Part shown: one piece after another, positions 1 to 6,265 of the stretch
Layout of the letters: each line of letters starts with the position of its first letter
Position numbering within the stretch: position 1 is the first letter of the stretch
Assembly: GCA_002315975.1 (NCBI GenBank)
Contig: DCIK01000035.1
Location: 62,244-72,639, forward strand
Direction: 5' to 3'
Length of the DNA stretch: 10,396 nucleotides
DNA from: Clostridiales bacterium UBA1728
Lineage (GTDB): Bacteria > Bacillota > Clostridia > Oscillospirales > Oscillospiraceae
Translations under genes and position numbers: made by a program
Notes under the pieces: generated by a model
Told to the model about the DNA's origin: nothing
Databases searched by the model: none
Seen by the model: only the letters and a program-made list of their open reading frames with translations

Positions 1-3
1 CTG

Positions 4-477
4 TCACAAAAGCTGACGCAATTTCTCCCAAAGCCATGAGCGAAGCTCTGCGTCCTCCTCATCGCCGTTGGGGTAGACCACGCCCCACCAGTTGTGGCCG
101 TGGCCTTCGCCGAGGGTGATGCGCAGGGCGGTATAGCGCCCTGCCGGGAGAAAGCTGCCGCTGTCGAAGCGGGCGGGGTAGCTCTCCTTGGAGAGCGTGG
201 CCGTTACCGGAACATGGGCTAAGGCCTCGGCCTGCCGCTCTATGGCCGGCAGCAGCGTGCGCAGACTCTCCACGGGCGCAGCCGTGCCTTTGAGCGCAGC
301 GTTGATGCCGGGGAGCAGCGCGCAGCGCACAAGGAGCTTGACTTGCTGATCCTCTTCACTGTCGCTTTGGGCGATCACGTGCATACGGATCACTCTGTTC
401 TCCGCCCGCCAATAAGCGATAGCGAAAAGCAGCACACTCAGGGAGAGCAGCAGCGCAGACTGCAAATTTTTCTTCAT
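4..477 (-). CDS. spoIIR: Stage II sporulation protein R (SpoIIR), short variant
   Basis: This 157-residue protein resembles SpoIIR, the signal made in the forespore and secreted to the intermembrane space, where it triggers the mother-cell protease SpoIIGA to process pro-sigma-E. Residues 5-22 form a hydrophobic signal peptide or anchor after a short basic start (MKKN). Family hallmarks are visible: RMHVIAQSDSEEDQQVKL at 31-48, LPAGRYTALRITLGEG at 110-125 and HNWWGVVYP at 128-136. From memory, relatives usually read NWWCV followed by a PPLC segment and are about 200 residues or more; here Cys is replaced by Gly132 and that segment is missing, while a C-terminal helix (RSWLWEKLRQLL) remains. 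The ATG at 477 is preceded by GGCGGTGAT (491-483), a near match to the Shine-Dalgarno sequence, lying partly within a hairpin. The family call is fairly firm; the function of this shortened form is inferred. Confidence 0.85.
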   Translation of the reverse strand: MKKNLQSALLLSLSVLLFAIAYWRAENRVIRMHVIAQSDSEEDQQVKLLVRCALLPGINAALKGTAAPVESLRTLLPAIERQAEALAHVPVTATLSKESYPARFDSGSFLPAGRYTALRITLGEGHGHNWWGVVYPNGDEEDAELRSWLWEKLRQLL

Positions 478-523
478 AAAAAATCACCGCCGATACTAAG
501 TAGGATAGCTTAGTATCGGCGGT
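478..523 (-). terminator. Perfect 15-bp hairpin plus T6 run overlapping the spoIIR ribosome-binding site
   Basis: Arms 509-523 and 486-500 are a perfect 15-bp inverted repeat with an 8-base loop (501-508). Read on the minus strand the stem is followed by GA and six T residues (483-478), then directly by the spoIIR ATG at 477. This has the form of an intrinsic terminator for the leucine-rich-repeat gene, whose stop is at 537-535. The 3' arm also contains most of the spoIIR Shine-Dalgarno-like GGCGGTGAT (491-483), so in read-through RNA the hairpin would hide that site. On the plus strand there is no T run after the stem, so minus-strand action is favoured. Confidence 0.75.
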
Positions 524-540
524 AATTCGTTAATTTAACC
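511..540 (-). promoter_or_regulatory. Candidate sigma-F promoter for spoIIR
   Basis: On the minus strand, GGTTA (540-536), a 15-base spacer and GCCGATACTA (520-511) fit the remembered Bacillus subtilis sigma-F consensus GYWTA-N15/16-GGNRANAHTW at 4 of 5 and 9 of 10 positions. spoIIR is a known sigma-F target in B. subtilis. Transcription would start near 505-501, inside the hairpin loop, giving an RNA without the 5' arm and with the ribosome-binding site open. The -35 element overlaps the last codons and stop of the upstream gene. The match was found by eye and could be chance. Confidence 0.4.
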
Positions 541-2019
541 CTGCTGAAAGGGATTTCCCTCCGGTAATTGGGGGAAGACGATAGCGGGGTCCTGCACGGG
601 AGCCTCGGTCATGGGGGGCAGCACCTCGCTGATGATCTCGCAGAGGGGCAGCGCCTGACGGATGGCCTGCAGCGTCTCCCAGCTGATGGGGTTGGAGGAG
701 AGATTCAGATAGCGCAGGTTGATGCAGGTATAGAGGGAGTTGAGGAAGCTGAGATTGTTGTTGCTCAGATCCAGCCAGGTGAGATTGAGACAGCCGGAGA
801 GGGCGGATACATCGTTGAGCTGGTTATCGCTGAGATCCAGCGTCTCCAGCATGACCATGGAGTTCAGCCCCTCGCAGCTGCTGATGCGGTTGCCCTTGAG
901 CAGCAGACTCTTCAGCTCCGTGTTGGCGGAGAGGGGCGTCAGGTCGGTGATATAGTTCCCGGAGAGGTCCACGGTCCTGAGCCTGCTGCACTTGCGCAGG
1001 GGGCCGATGCTGGCCAGCCGGGCCGAGGGCATGGTCAGCTCCTCAATGTCGCTGCGGATGGTCTCGGTGCCCAGCTTGAGCTTGTAGTTGGGCTCATCGT
1101 GGATGACCTCGCAGCCGGAGAGGGTGGAGACCAGCTCGTCAATGACCTCGCCGCTGAGCTCGCTGTTGTCGCTGATATTGAGCCAGGTGAGGGAGCGGAT
1201 GCCCATGACGATGCGGGCCTCGCTGTCGGTGAGACCGGTGGAGGCCAGGTTCAGGGTCTGGAGAGAGCTGAGCTGCTTGAGCGCACCCACGCCCTCCAGC
1301 GGGTTACCGCTGAGATCGAGAATCCGCAGCTTGCTGCACTGGGAGAGAATGCTGATATCGGAGATGCCCCGGGAGGAGAGATAGAGCTCCGTGTCCTCGG
1401 CGGTGAAGCTCATACCGCCCAGTGTCAGGGGACGGGCAGCGCCGGAGGCGGCATCATCAAAGATTTTGCAGTTGGGCAGAGCGATCTGCAGCGCCTCCAG
1501 CGTGGAGGCGGTCAGAGGCACGGACTGGAGCGAGAGCGTTTGCAGAGAGGTGAGAGAATAGAGCGTTTTGAGCTCGTTGAGCGGGTTCCCGTCCAGATAC
1601 AGGGTGCGCAGACCCGTCATGCCGGCAAGGGGCGAGAGGTCGGCAATGTAGTTCTTGCTGAGATAGAGGGTGGTCAGCCCCGTCAGCGGAGTGAGGAAGC
1701 CGATCTCCGTCAGGGTGCAGTCGGTGAGGGAGAGGGTGCGCAGGTTCGTGAGCGCGGATATATTGGCCTTATCCTCATCGCTGAGGATGACCTTGTGGAG
1801 ATAGAAGGTGTCGGTATTTCGGTCGGTGAGCTTGCCGCCGATAGTGATGCCGTCTTTGATCTGGGGGGCGGCGGTGGCTGTGGGAGCGGCGCTGGCCACA
1901 GGCTCTGCGCTTTCCTTTTCGGGGGAGATGAGCAGGGCAATGGCGATGCAGAGCAGCAGTACAAAAAGAAGAGCAGCGCCCATCAGCAGCGCTTTTTCGG
2001 TTTTCTTATCAAGCTTCAT
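535..2019 (-). CDS. Membrane-anchored leucine-rich-repeat protein, internalin-like
   Basis: The 494-residue protein has a basic N-terminus, one hydrophobic segment (about 11-31) that would act as a signal anchor, an Ala/Pro/Thr-rich linker (about 36-52), then leucine-rich repeats to about 463 and a short Pro-rich tail. The 21-23-residue repeats follow the internalin pattern, for example LRTLYLDGNPL and LRYLNLSSNPI. Most of the protein would lie outside the membrane, where such repeats usually bind proteins. The repeats fall into three larger units (about 54-187, 197-307, 313-463), each starting with a poorly matching strand segment and ending with a Cys-containing cap (LPNCKI, LSGCEV, LPLCEI). 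The ATG at 2019 is chosen because GGAG stands 7 bases upstream and a promoter starts transcription near 2041; a longer open frame would begin inside that promoter. No sorting signal, enzyme domain or partner is visible; its role, including any link to sporulation with the downstream spoIIR, is unknown. Confidence 0.85.
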   Translation of the reverse strand: MKLDKKTEKALLMGAALLFVLLLCIAIALLISPEKESAEPVASAAPTATAAPQIKDGITIGGKLTDRNTDTFYLHKVILSDEDKANISALTNLRTLSLTDCTLTEIGFLTPLTGLTTLYLSKNYIADLSPLAGMTGLRTLYLDGNPLNELKTLYSLTSLQTLSLQSVPLTASTLEALQIALPNCKIFDDAASGAARPLTLGGMSFTAEDTELYLSSRGISDISILSQCSKLRILDLSGNPLEGVGALKQLSSLQTLNLASTGLTDSEARIVMGIRSLTWLNISDNSELSGEVIDELVSTLSGCEVIHDEPNYKLKLGTETIRSDIEELTMPSARLASIGPLRKCSRLRTVDLSGNYITDLTPLSANTELKSLLLKGNRISSCEGLNSMVMLETLDLSDNQLNDVSALSGCLNLTWLDLSNNNLSFLNSLYTCINLRYLNLSSNPISWETLQAIRQALPLCEIISEVLPPMTEAPVQDPAIVFPQLPEGNPFQQG

Positions 2020-2047
2020 GAGGCTTCTCCTTTCGCTTTGATAGCGC

Positions 2048-2076
2048 ATTATACAACGCCTTTGGGAAAAAGTCAA
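2048..2076 (-). promoter_or_regulatory. Strong sigma-A-type promoter of the leucine-rich-repeat gene
   Basis: On the minus strand TTGACT (2076-2071), a spacer of exactly 17 bases and TATAAT (2053-2048) match the housekeeping consensus at 11 of 12 positions. Predicted start is near 2041, giving an untranslated leader of about 20 bases with GGAG placed correctly before the ATG at 2019. It implies vegetative expression of this gene, in contrast to the sporulation gene that follows it. Confidence 0.85.
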
Positions 2077-2111
2077 ATTCAGTCGGAAACCGGGCTGTTA
2101 CTTTCAGTTCC

Positions 2112-2140
2112 TTGATTTTTTAACATTTTTGGGGTAAGAT
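2112..2140 (+). promoter_or_regulatory. Candidate promoter of the polysaccharide operon
   Basis: TTGATT (2112-2117), 17 bases, then TAAGAT (2135-2140) matches the sigma-A consensus at 4 of 6 positions in each element, in an AT-rich stretch. It lies about 40 bases upstream of the first operon gene and is divergent from the leucine-rich-repeat promoter, with roughly 35 bases between the two -35 elements. The match is modest, so the true promoter might be a different one in 2077-2182. Confidence 0.45.
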
Positions 2141-2182
2141 AATCCAAATACTTATCACCAACACGGAAAGGCAGATTTTACC

Positions 2183-2647
2183 ATGGAACAGCTCGATGTG
2201 GAAAAGATCATGGAGGATATTCGCGGCACCATTCCCGATGCCGAGGAGAAGTGGAAGAGCGTCAGCTTTTCGGATATTCCCGTGGATGCCTCTGCGGACT
2301 TCATGGGCGGCGGCAGCGGCGCCTTTGACGCGCTGGAGCTGGAGCAGGGCGTGAAGCGTGCCTCCGAGCACAACACCGTGCCCTACTTCTATCCCATAGA
2401 GGGCCATGCCTACACCATCCCCGCCAAGAAGGTTGTGCGCAAGCTCATCCGCGCCTGCGTGGAGCCCATCTGCCGCTATGTGACCGTGTTTCAGAATGCC
2501 GCCAGCCGCGCCCTGTGCCAGATCGTGAACTTTGTGCGGCTGCAGCAGGCCGACAACAAGGCGCTCCGCTCCGAGCTGGTGATTCTTCGCCAGCAGGTGA
2601 AGGAGCTGGAGCAGCGCATCGGAGAACTGGAGAAAACGCAGAAATGA
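2183..2647 (+). CDS. Small coiled-coil protein, glycan-cluster associated
   Basis: A 154-residue protein with no signal peptide, transmembrane helix or enzyme motif that I recognise. Residues 1-15 (MEQLDVEKIMEDIRG) and the later segment KKVVRKLIRACVEPI (82-96) resemble, from memory, the N-terminal portion of proteins that in other polysaccharide clusters carry a methyltransferase domain; no such domain is present here. Residues about 105-152 form a heptad-rich coiled coil ending in ELEQRIGELEKTQK. The middle part (about 35-80) is rich in Gly and Ala and probably flexible. The basic segment could lie on the membrane surface and the coil could hold or measure something, but this is inference. 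The stop overlaps the next start as ATGA, so it is probably translationally coupled to the double glycosyltransferase. A related protein is encoded at 5984-6265. A weak ribosome site (AAAGG, 2167-2171) precedes the ATG. Confidence 0.75.
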   Translation: MEQLDVEKIMEDIRGTIPDAEEKWKSVSFSDIPVDASADFMGGGSGAFDALELEQGVKRASEHNTVPYFYPIEGHAYTIPAKKVVRKLIRACVEPICRYVTVFQNAASRALCQIVNFVRLQQADNKALRSELVILRQQVKELEQRIGELEKTQK

Positions 2648-4797
2648 GAATCGTCCAGCTTCTGCCCAGCATCCGCTCCGGCGATGCTGTGAGCCATGAC
2701 GCTCTTCTGCTGCGGGAGCTTCTGCTGGGGCTTGACCCGGAGAGCCGCATCTACGCCGGCAACATCGGCGGCGGCATGAACCCGGAGTTCGTCCGCAGCG
2801 CCTCCAAACTGCCCAGACTGGGGCGGGACGACACCCTCATCTACCATATGTCCGTGGGGGATGAGGTCAGCCGTCTGGTGGAGGCCCAGAGCTGCCGGAA
2901 GATCATGATCTTCCACAACATTACGCCCCCGGAATTTTTCGAGCAATATTCCCGGGAGTATGTCACTGCCTGCGCCCGGGGCTATGCGGAGCTGGAGCGG
3001 CTACAGGGGGAGTTTGACTACGCCATCTGCGACTCGGCCTTTAACCGCTCGGTACTGGAGGAGGCGGGCTACCGCTGCCCCATGGCCGTGTGCCCGGTGC
3101 TGATCCCCATGGAGGATTATGCGGGGCAGGCCGACGAATATACCCTGCAAAAATATGGCGATGGCCGCACCAATATTCTTTTTGTGGGTCGCCTTGCGCC
3201 CAATAAGCGGCAGGAGGATGTGATCGCCGCCTTTGCCGCCTACCGGGAGAAATATGACCCTGCTGCCCGGCTGATTCTGGCCGGAGCCGACGGCATCGCG
3301 CCCTATACCCTGCGGCTGAAGGAATATGTCCGCGCACTGGGCGTGCCTAATGTGAAGCTCACGGGCAGCGTGAGCCTGAGCGTGCTCATTGCCCTCTACC
3401 GCAGCGCCTCGGCGCTTTTGTGCATGAGCGGCCACGAGGGCTTCTGCGTCCCGCTGACGGAGGCCATGTATTTTGATCTGCCCATTGTGGCAAGAGATAC
3501 CAGCGCCGTGGGCGAAACGCTGGGAGGCTGCGGCGTGCTGCTTCCCGATAACGACCCCGCTGCCGCCGCCGAGGCGCTCCACGCCGTCCTCTCCGACAGC
3601 GCCTACAGGGAGGAGCTGCTGGCCGGACAGAGAAAGCGGCTGCAGGAGCTCACCGGCAAGGCCGCCGGAGAGCGGAAGCTTGCCCTCATCCAGGAGGCTC
3701 TGCGCCTTCCTCCCCACAGCCGGCAGCGGCGCTTCCTGCAGGCTCTGCCCCGGCTGAGCACCGCCGATGCGGTGGGGGACGAGGCACTCTCTCTTCTGGA
3801 GCTGAGCCGCAAAATGGGCCTGCGCAGCGACATCTGGACGGAGAACTGCGCCGACGGCGTGCTGCAGGGCAGGGTGATCTGCAGCGACACCCCGCCGGAG
3901 CTGGAGAGCGGGGATATCTGCCTCTACCATATGGCCTCGGGCGATCGGATGAGCGAGCAGTTTCTGCGGCTGAAGTGCAGGAAGGTGCTGCTCTACCACG
4001 GCCTGACCCCGGCCTCCTTCTTTGCACCCTACAGCCCCGGATATGCGGAGGCTGCGGAGCGGGGGAGAAGGCAGTTGGAAAAGCTCATTGCCGGTACCGA
4101 GGAGCAGTGGGCCGACTCGGACTACGACGCAAGGGAGCTGGAGGCGCTGGGCGCGAAGAATGTAAAGCGTCTGCCTTTGCTGCTGCGGGAGGAGAACTAT
4201 CGGCTCAGGGGCGAGAACCGGTCCCTCTTCCACAACGGAAGAACCAATATCCTCTTTGTGGGACGGCTGGCACCCAACAAGAAAATCGAGAATCTCATCC
4301 GCGCCTTCGCCCTCTATGGGCAGCGCTATGAGCCCTCCGCCCGTCTGCTGCTCTGCGGCGATGACTACGCGGTGGAGAGCTATACCCGGCGGCTGAAGGC
4401 CTATGTGAAGGCGCTGGGGCTGGAGAATGTATACTTTTTAGGAAAAGCCTCCCAGAGGGAGCTGCAGGAGCTCTATGACTGCGCCTCCGTTCTGCTGACG
4501 CTCAGCGAGCACGAGGGCTATTGCGTGCCGCTGGCGGAGGCCATGCTCAACGGCGTGCCTGTGCTGGCACTGGACGCCGCCGCCATGGGCGAGACTCTGG
4601 GCAGAGACACCCCCGGTCTCCTGAGCGACAGCGAAGCCGAGACCGTGGCCGAGGCTCTCCATCGGCTTCTGAGCGATGAGGCGTATCGCACGGAGCTGCT
4701 TACGAAGCAGGGCGAGCGGGCCGGGGCGCTCTCCCCGGAGACCGTGGGTGAGAGAGCGAAGGAGCTGCTGACGGCTCTGACGGAGAAAAAGCCATGA
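2644..4797 (+). CDS. Fused double GT4 glycosyltransferase
   Basis: This 717-residue protein carries two complete GT-B fold glycosyltransferases of family GT4 in tandem, with no sign of a signal peptide. Module A spans about 1-358, module B about 363-717. Both keep the nucleotide-sugar site: GRLAPNK with R183/K188 and R541/K546, and the E-x7-E pair at E265/E273 and E624/E632. The N-terminal halves are also homologous, with FHNITPPEFF (90-99) in A and YHGLTPASFF (451-460) in B. Each module begins with a similar strand (MRIVQLLPSIRSGDA and RRFLQALPRLSTADA). Such enzymes transfer a sugar from a nucleotide donor to a growing lipid-linked glycan; two modules suggest two linkages or a two-sugar repeat, as in WbdA-type enzymes. 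Donor and acceptor cannot be read here, though the Rmd-like gene suggests D-rhamnose. The ATG at 2644 overlaps the preceding stop by four bases; the open frame extends upstream, but that part lies inside the preceding gene. Confidence 0.9.
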   Translation: MRIVQLLPSIRSGDAVSHDALLLRELLLGLDPESRIYAGNIGGGMNPEFVRSASKLPRLGRDDTLIYHMSVGDEVSRLVEAQSCRKIMIFHNITPPEFFEQYSREYVTACARGYAELERLQGEFDYAICDSAFNRSVLEEAGYRCPMAVCPVLIPMEDYAGQADEYTLQKYGDGRTNILFVGRLAPNKRQEDVIAAFAAYREKYDPAARLILAGADGIAPYTLRLKEYVRALGVPNVKLTGSVSLSVLIALYRSASALLCMSGHEGFCVPLTEAMYFDLPIVARDTSAVGETLGGCGVLLPDNDPAAAAEALHAVLSDSAYREELLAGQRKRLQELTGKAAGERKLALIQEALRLPPHSRQRRFLQALPRLSTADAVGDEALSLLELSRKMGLRSDIWTENCADGVLQGRVICSDTPPELESGDICLYHMASGDRMSEQFLRLKCRKVLLYHGLTPASFFAPYSPGYAEAAERGRRQLEKLIAGTEEQWADSDYDARELEALGAKNVKRLPLLLREENYRLRGENRSLFHNGRTNILFVGRLAPNKKIENLIRAFALYGQRYEPSARLLLCGDDYAVESYTRRLKAYVKALGLENVYFLGKASQRELQELYDCASVLLTLSEHEGYCVPLAEAMLNGVPVLALDAAAMGETLGRDTPGLLSDSEAETVAEALHRLLSDEAYRTELLTKQGERAGALSPETVGERAKELLTALTEKKP

Positions 4798-5984
4798 AAG
4801 ACAAAATCTGCTTTGTGGTGCAGCGCTACGGAACGGAAATCATTGGCGGCAGCGAGAGCGAATGCCGGATGTACGCCGAGCGTCTGTGCGAATACTACGA
4901 GGTTCATGTGCTCACCAGCTGCGCCGTGGATCATGTGAGCTGGAAAAACGAATACAGTGAGGGCGAGAGCGTCCTCAACGGCGTGATCGTCCACCGCTTC
5001 CCAACGGAGCACGAGCGGGACATGGGTAAGTTTCTGGAGCTCTCCAAAGACCTGACGGACAGACCCAACCACAGCCTGAAGGAGGATCTGGCCTTTGAGG
5101 AGGTCAACGGCCCCTGCTGCCCCCGGGCGCTGGACTGGCTCTGCGACCACGCAGAGGAGTTTAAGGTCGTGCTCTTTATGACCTATCTCTTCTACCTGAC
5201 GGCGCTGGGGCTGCCCCGCTACAGGGGCAGGAGCCTGCTTATCCCCACCACCCATGACGAGTGGAGCGTATACTTCCCTATCTACCGGGAGGTCTTCGAG
5301 GCTGCTGACGGCTATGTCTACAACAGCGAGGCCGAGCGCCGCTTCACGGAAAAGCTCTTTTTAGAGACCGTGGGCAAGCCCTATATCACCATCGGTGCCG
5401 GGGTGGAGTACCCCAAGGGTGAGCTGCCCGATATCCGGGAGCGCTTCAGTCTCACCAAGCCCTACCTGCTCTACTGCGGACGGGTGGAGGCCGCCAAGGG
5501 CTGCGACGAGCTACTGGAATATTTCCGAACCTATAAAAGGCGCTTCGGCGGGGATATGCAGATGGTCTTTACCGGCAAGGTTTGCATGGAGCTGCCCAAG
5601 GAGCCGGATATCCTTCCGCTGGGCTTTCTCAGCGAGGAGGAGAAATATGCGGTCATGGAGGGCGCTGTGGCCTTCTGTCTGGCCTCTCACTTTGAGAGTC
5701 TCAGCATTGTGGTGCTGGAGAGTCTGATGATGGGGCGGCCTGTGCTGGTTAACGGAGCCTGTCAGGTGCTGCGGGATCACTGCACGCTGGGACAGTGCGG
5801 GCTGTGGTTTCACAATGCCAATGATTTCTGCGGCTGCGTCCGCTACCTGCTGGAAAACCCGCAGGTCTATGAGACCATGCGGCGCAACGGCCGGGAATAT
5901 GTGGAGAAAAACTATACCTGGAGCGCCATCATCGGCAAGCTCCGGGGTCTCATCGAGCTGATTGGAGCGAAGGAGAGAGCGTGA
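4794..5984 (+). CDS. GT4 family glycosyltransferase
   Basis: A 396-residue single-module GT4 enzyme, about the normal length of the family. The N-terminus VVQRYGTEIIGGSESECR (8-25) is the Gly-rich acceptor-side loop common in GT4 mannosyl/rhamnosyltransferases such as those of O-antigen loci. The C-terminal half carries CGRVEAAKG with R230 and K235, and the E-x7-E pair E301/E309 in HFESLSIVVLESL. It is only distantly related to the modules in the neighbouring genes, so it likely makes a different linkage. It would act in the cytoplasm or at the inner face of the membrane. ATG 4794 overlaps the stop of the fused enzyme as ATGA, so the two are probably coupled. Exact donor and linkage are not visible. 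Confidence 0.9.
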   Translation: MKDKICFVVQRYGTEIIGGSESECRMYAERLCEYYEVHVLTSCAVDHVSWKNEYSEGESVLNGVIVHRFPTEHERDMGKFLELSKDLTDRPNHSLKEDLAFEEVNGPCCPRALDWLCDHAEEFKVVLFMTYLFYLTALGLPRYRGRSLLIPTTHDEWSVYFPIYREVFEAADGYVYNSEAERRFTEKLFLETVGKPYITIGAGVEYPKGELPDIRERFSLTKPYLLYCGRVEAAKGCDELLEYFRTYKRRFGGDMQMVFTGKVCMELPKEPDILPLGFLSEEEKYAVMEGAVAFCLASHFESLSIVVLESLMMGRPVLVNGACQVLRDHCTLGQCGLWFHNANDFCGCVRYLLENPQVYETMRRNGREYVEKNYTWSAIIGKLRGLIELIGAKERA

Positions 5985-6265
5985 TGGATAAGGAAAAGCT
6001 GTCGGCATCCCTGCCCTCTGCGGCCAGATGGGAGGCAGAGCGCAGCGCGTTCAAAACCACCGTGGGCACCGATGTGCCCGTTACTCCCTACGGGGAGGAG
6101 CCCAAAGGCATAAAGGGGCTCTTTCGCCGTCTGGTGCGCAAAAGCGTACGCTGGTATGCCGAGGCGCTGGTGACGGAGCAGAACCGGGTCAACCGGCAGC
6201 TCACGCGGCGCATAGAGGAGCTGGAGGCGCGGATCGCGGAGTTAGAGGGGTCGAAAAAGCCGTGA
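5984..6265 (+). CDS. Second small coiled-coil protein, paralogue of the one at 2183
   Basis: A 93-residue protein of no recognised enzymatic family. Residues 1-40 look unstructured. Residues 47-60 (FRRLVRKSVRWYAE) match the basic/aromatic segment of the 154-residue protein upstream (VVRKLIRACVEP), and residues about 64-88 are a heptad coiled coil (EQNRVNRQLTRRIEELEA and on). It thus keeps the C-terminal part of the larger relative without its first 70 residues. GTG 5981 and ATG 5984 are both in frame; ATG is preferred because AGGAG (5971-5975) stands 8 bases before it. The start overlaps the previous stop by one base and its own stop overlaps the next start as GTGA, so it is embedded in the translation of the GT genes. 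Membrane association or glycosyltransferase scaffolding is a guess. Confidence 0.75.
   Translation: MDKEKLSASLPSAARWEAERSAFKTTVGTDVPVTPYGEEPKGIKGLFRRLVRKSVRWYAEALVTEQNRVNRQLTRRIEELEARIAELEGSKKP

Noticed and set aside
2020..2076. N-terminal extension of the leucine-rich-repeat protein from a TTG at 2076
   Set aside because: The TTG is part of the -35 element of the gene's own promoter; ATG 2019 has a well-placed GGAG and yields a normal signal-anchor start.
568..2115. Long open frame (about 515 codons) on the plus strand opposite the leucine-rich-repeat gene
   Set aside because: Its translation is low-complexity, rich in Gly, Glu, Gln and Ala, as expected from the antisense of a GC-rich repeat gene; the minus-strand frame has clear repeats, a promoter and a ribosome site.
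2131..2159. Imperfect inverted repeat GGGGTAAG...CTTATCACC as an operator
   Set aside because: Pairing is broken and short; too weak to support a regulator site by eye.
2515..2643. Upstream extension of the fused glycosyltransferase frame
   Set aside because: It lies inside the coiled-coil gene in another frame; the enzyme fold begins at ATG 2644 (MRIVQLLPS) with a 4-base overlap.
3001..4233. Long minus-strand open frame opposite the fused glycosyltransferase
   Set aside because: Shadow of GC-rich coding sequence; no recognisable motifs and the plus-strand frame has complete catalytic signatures.
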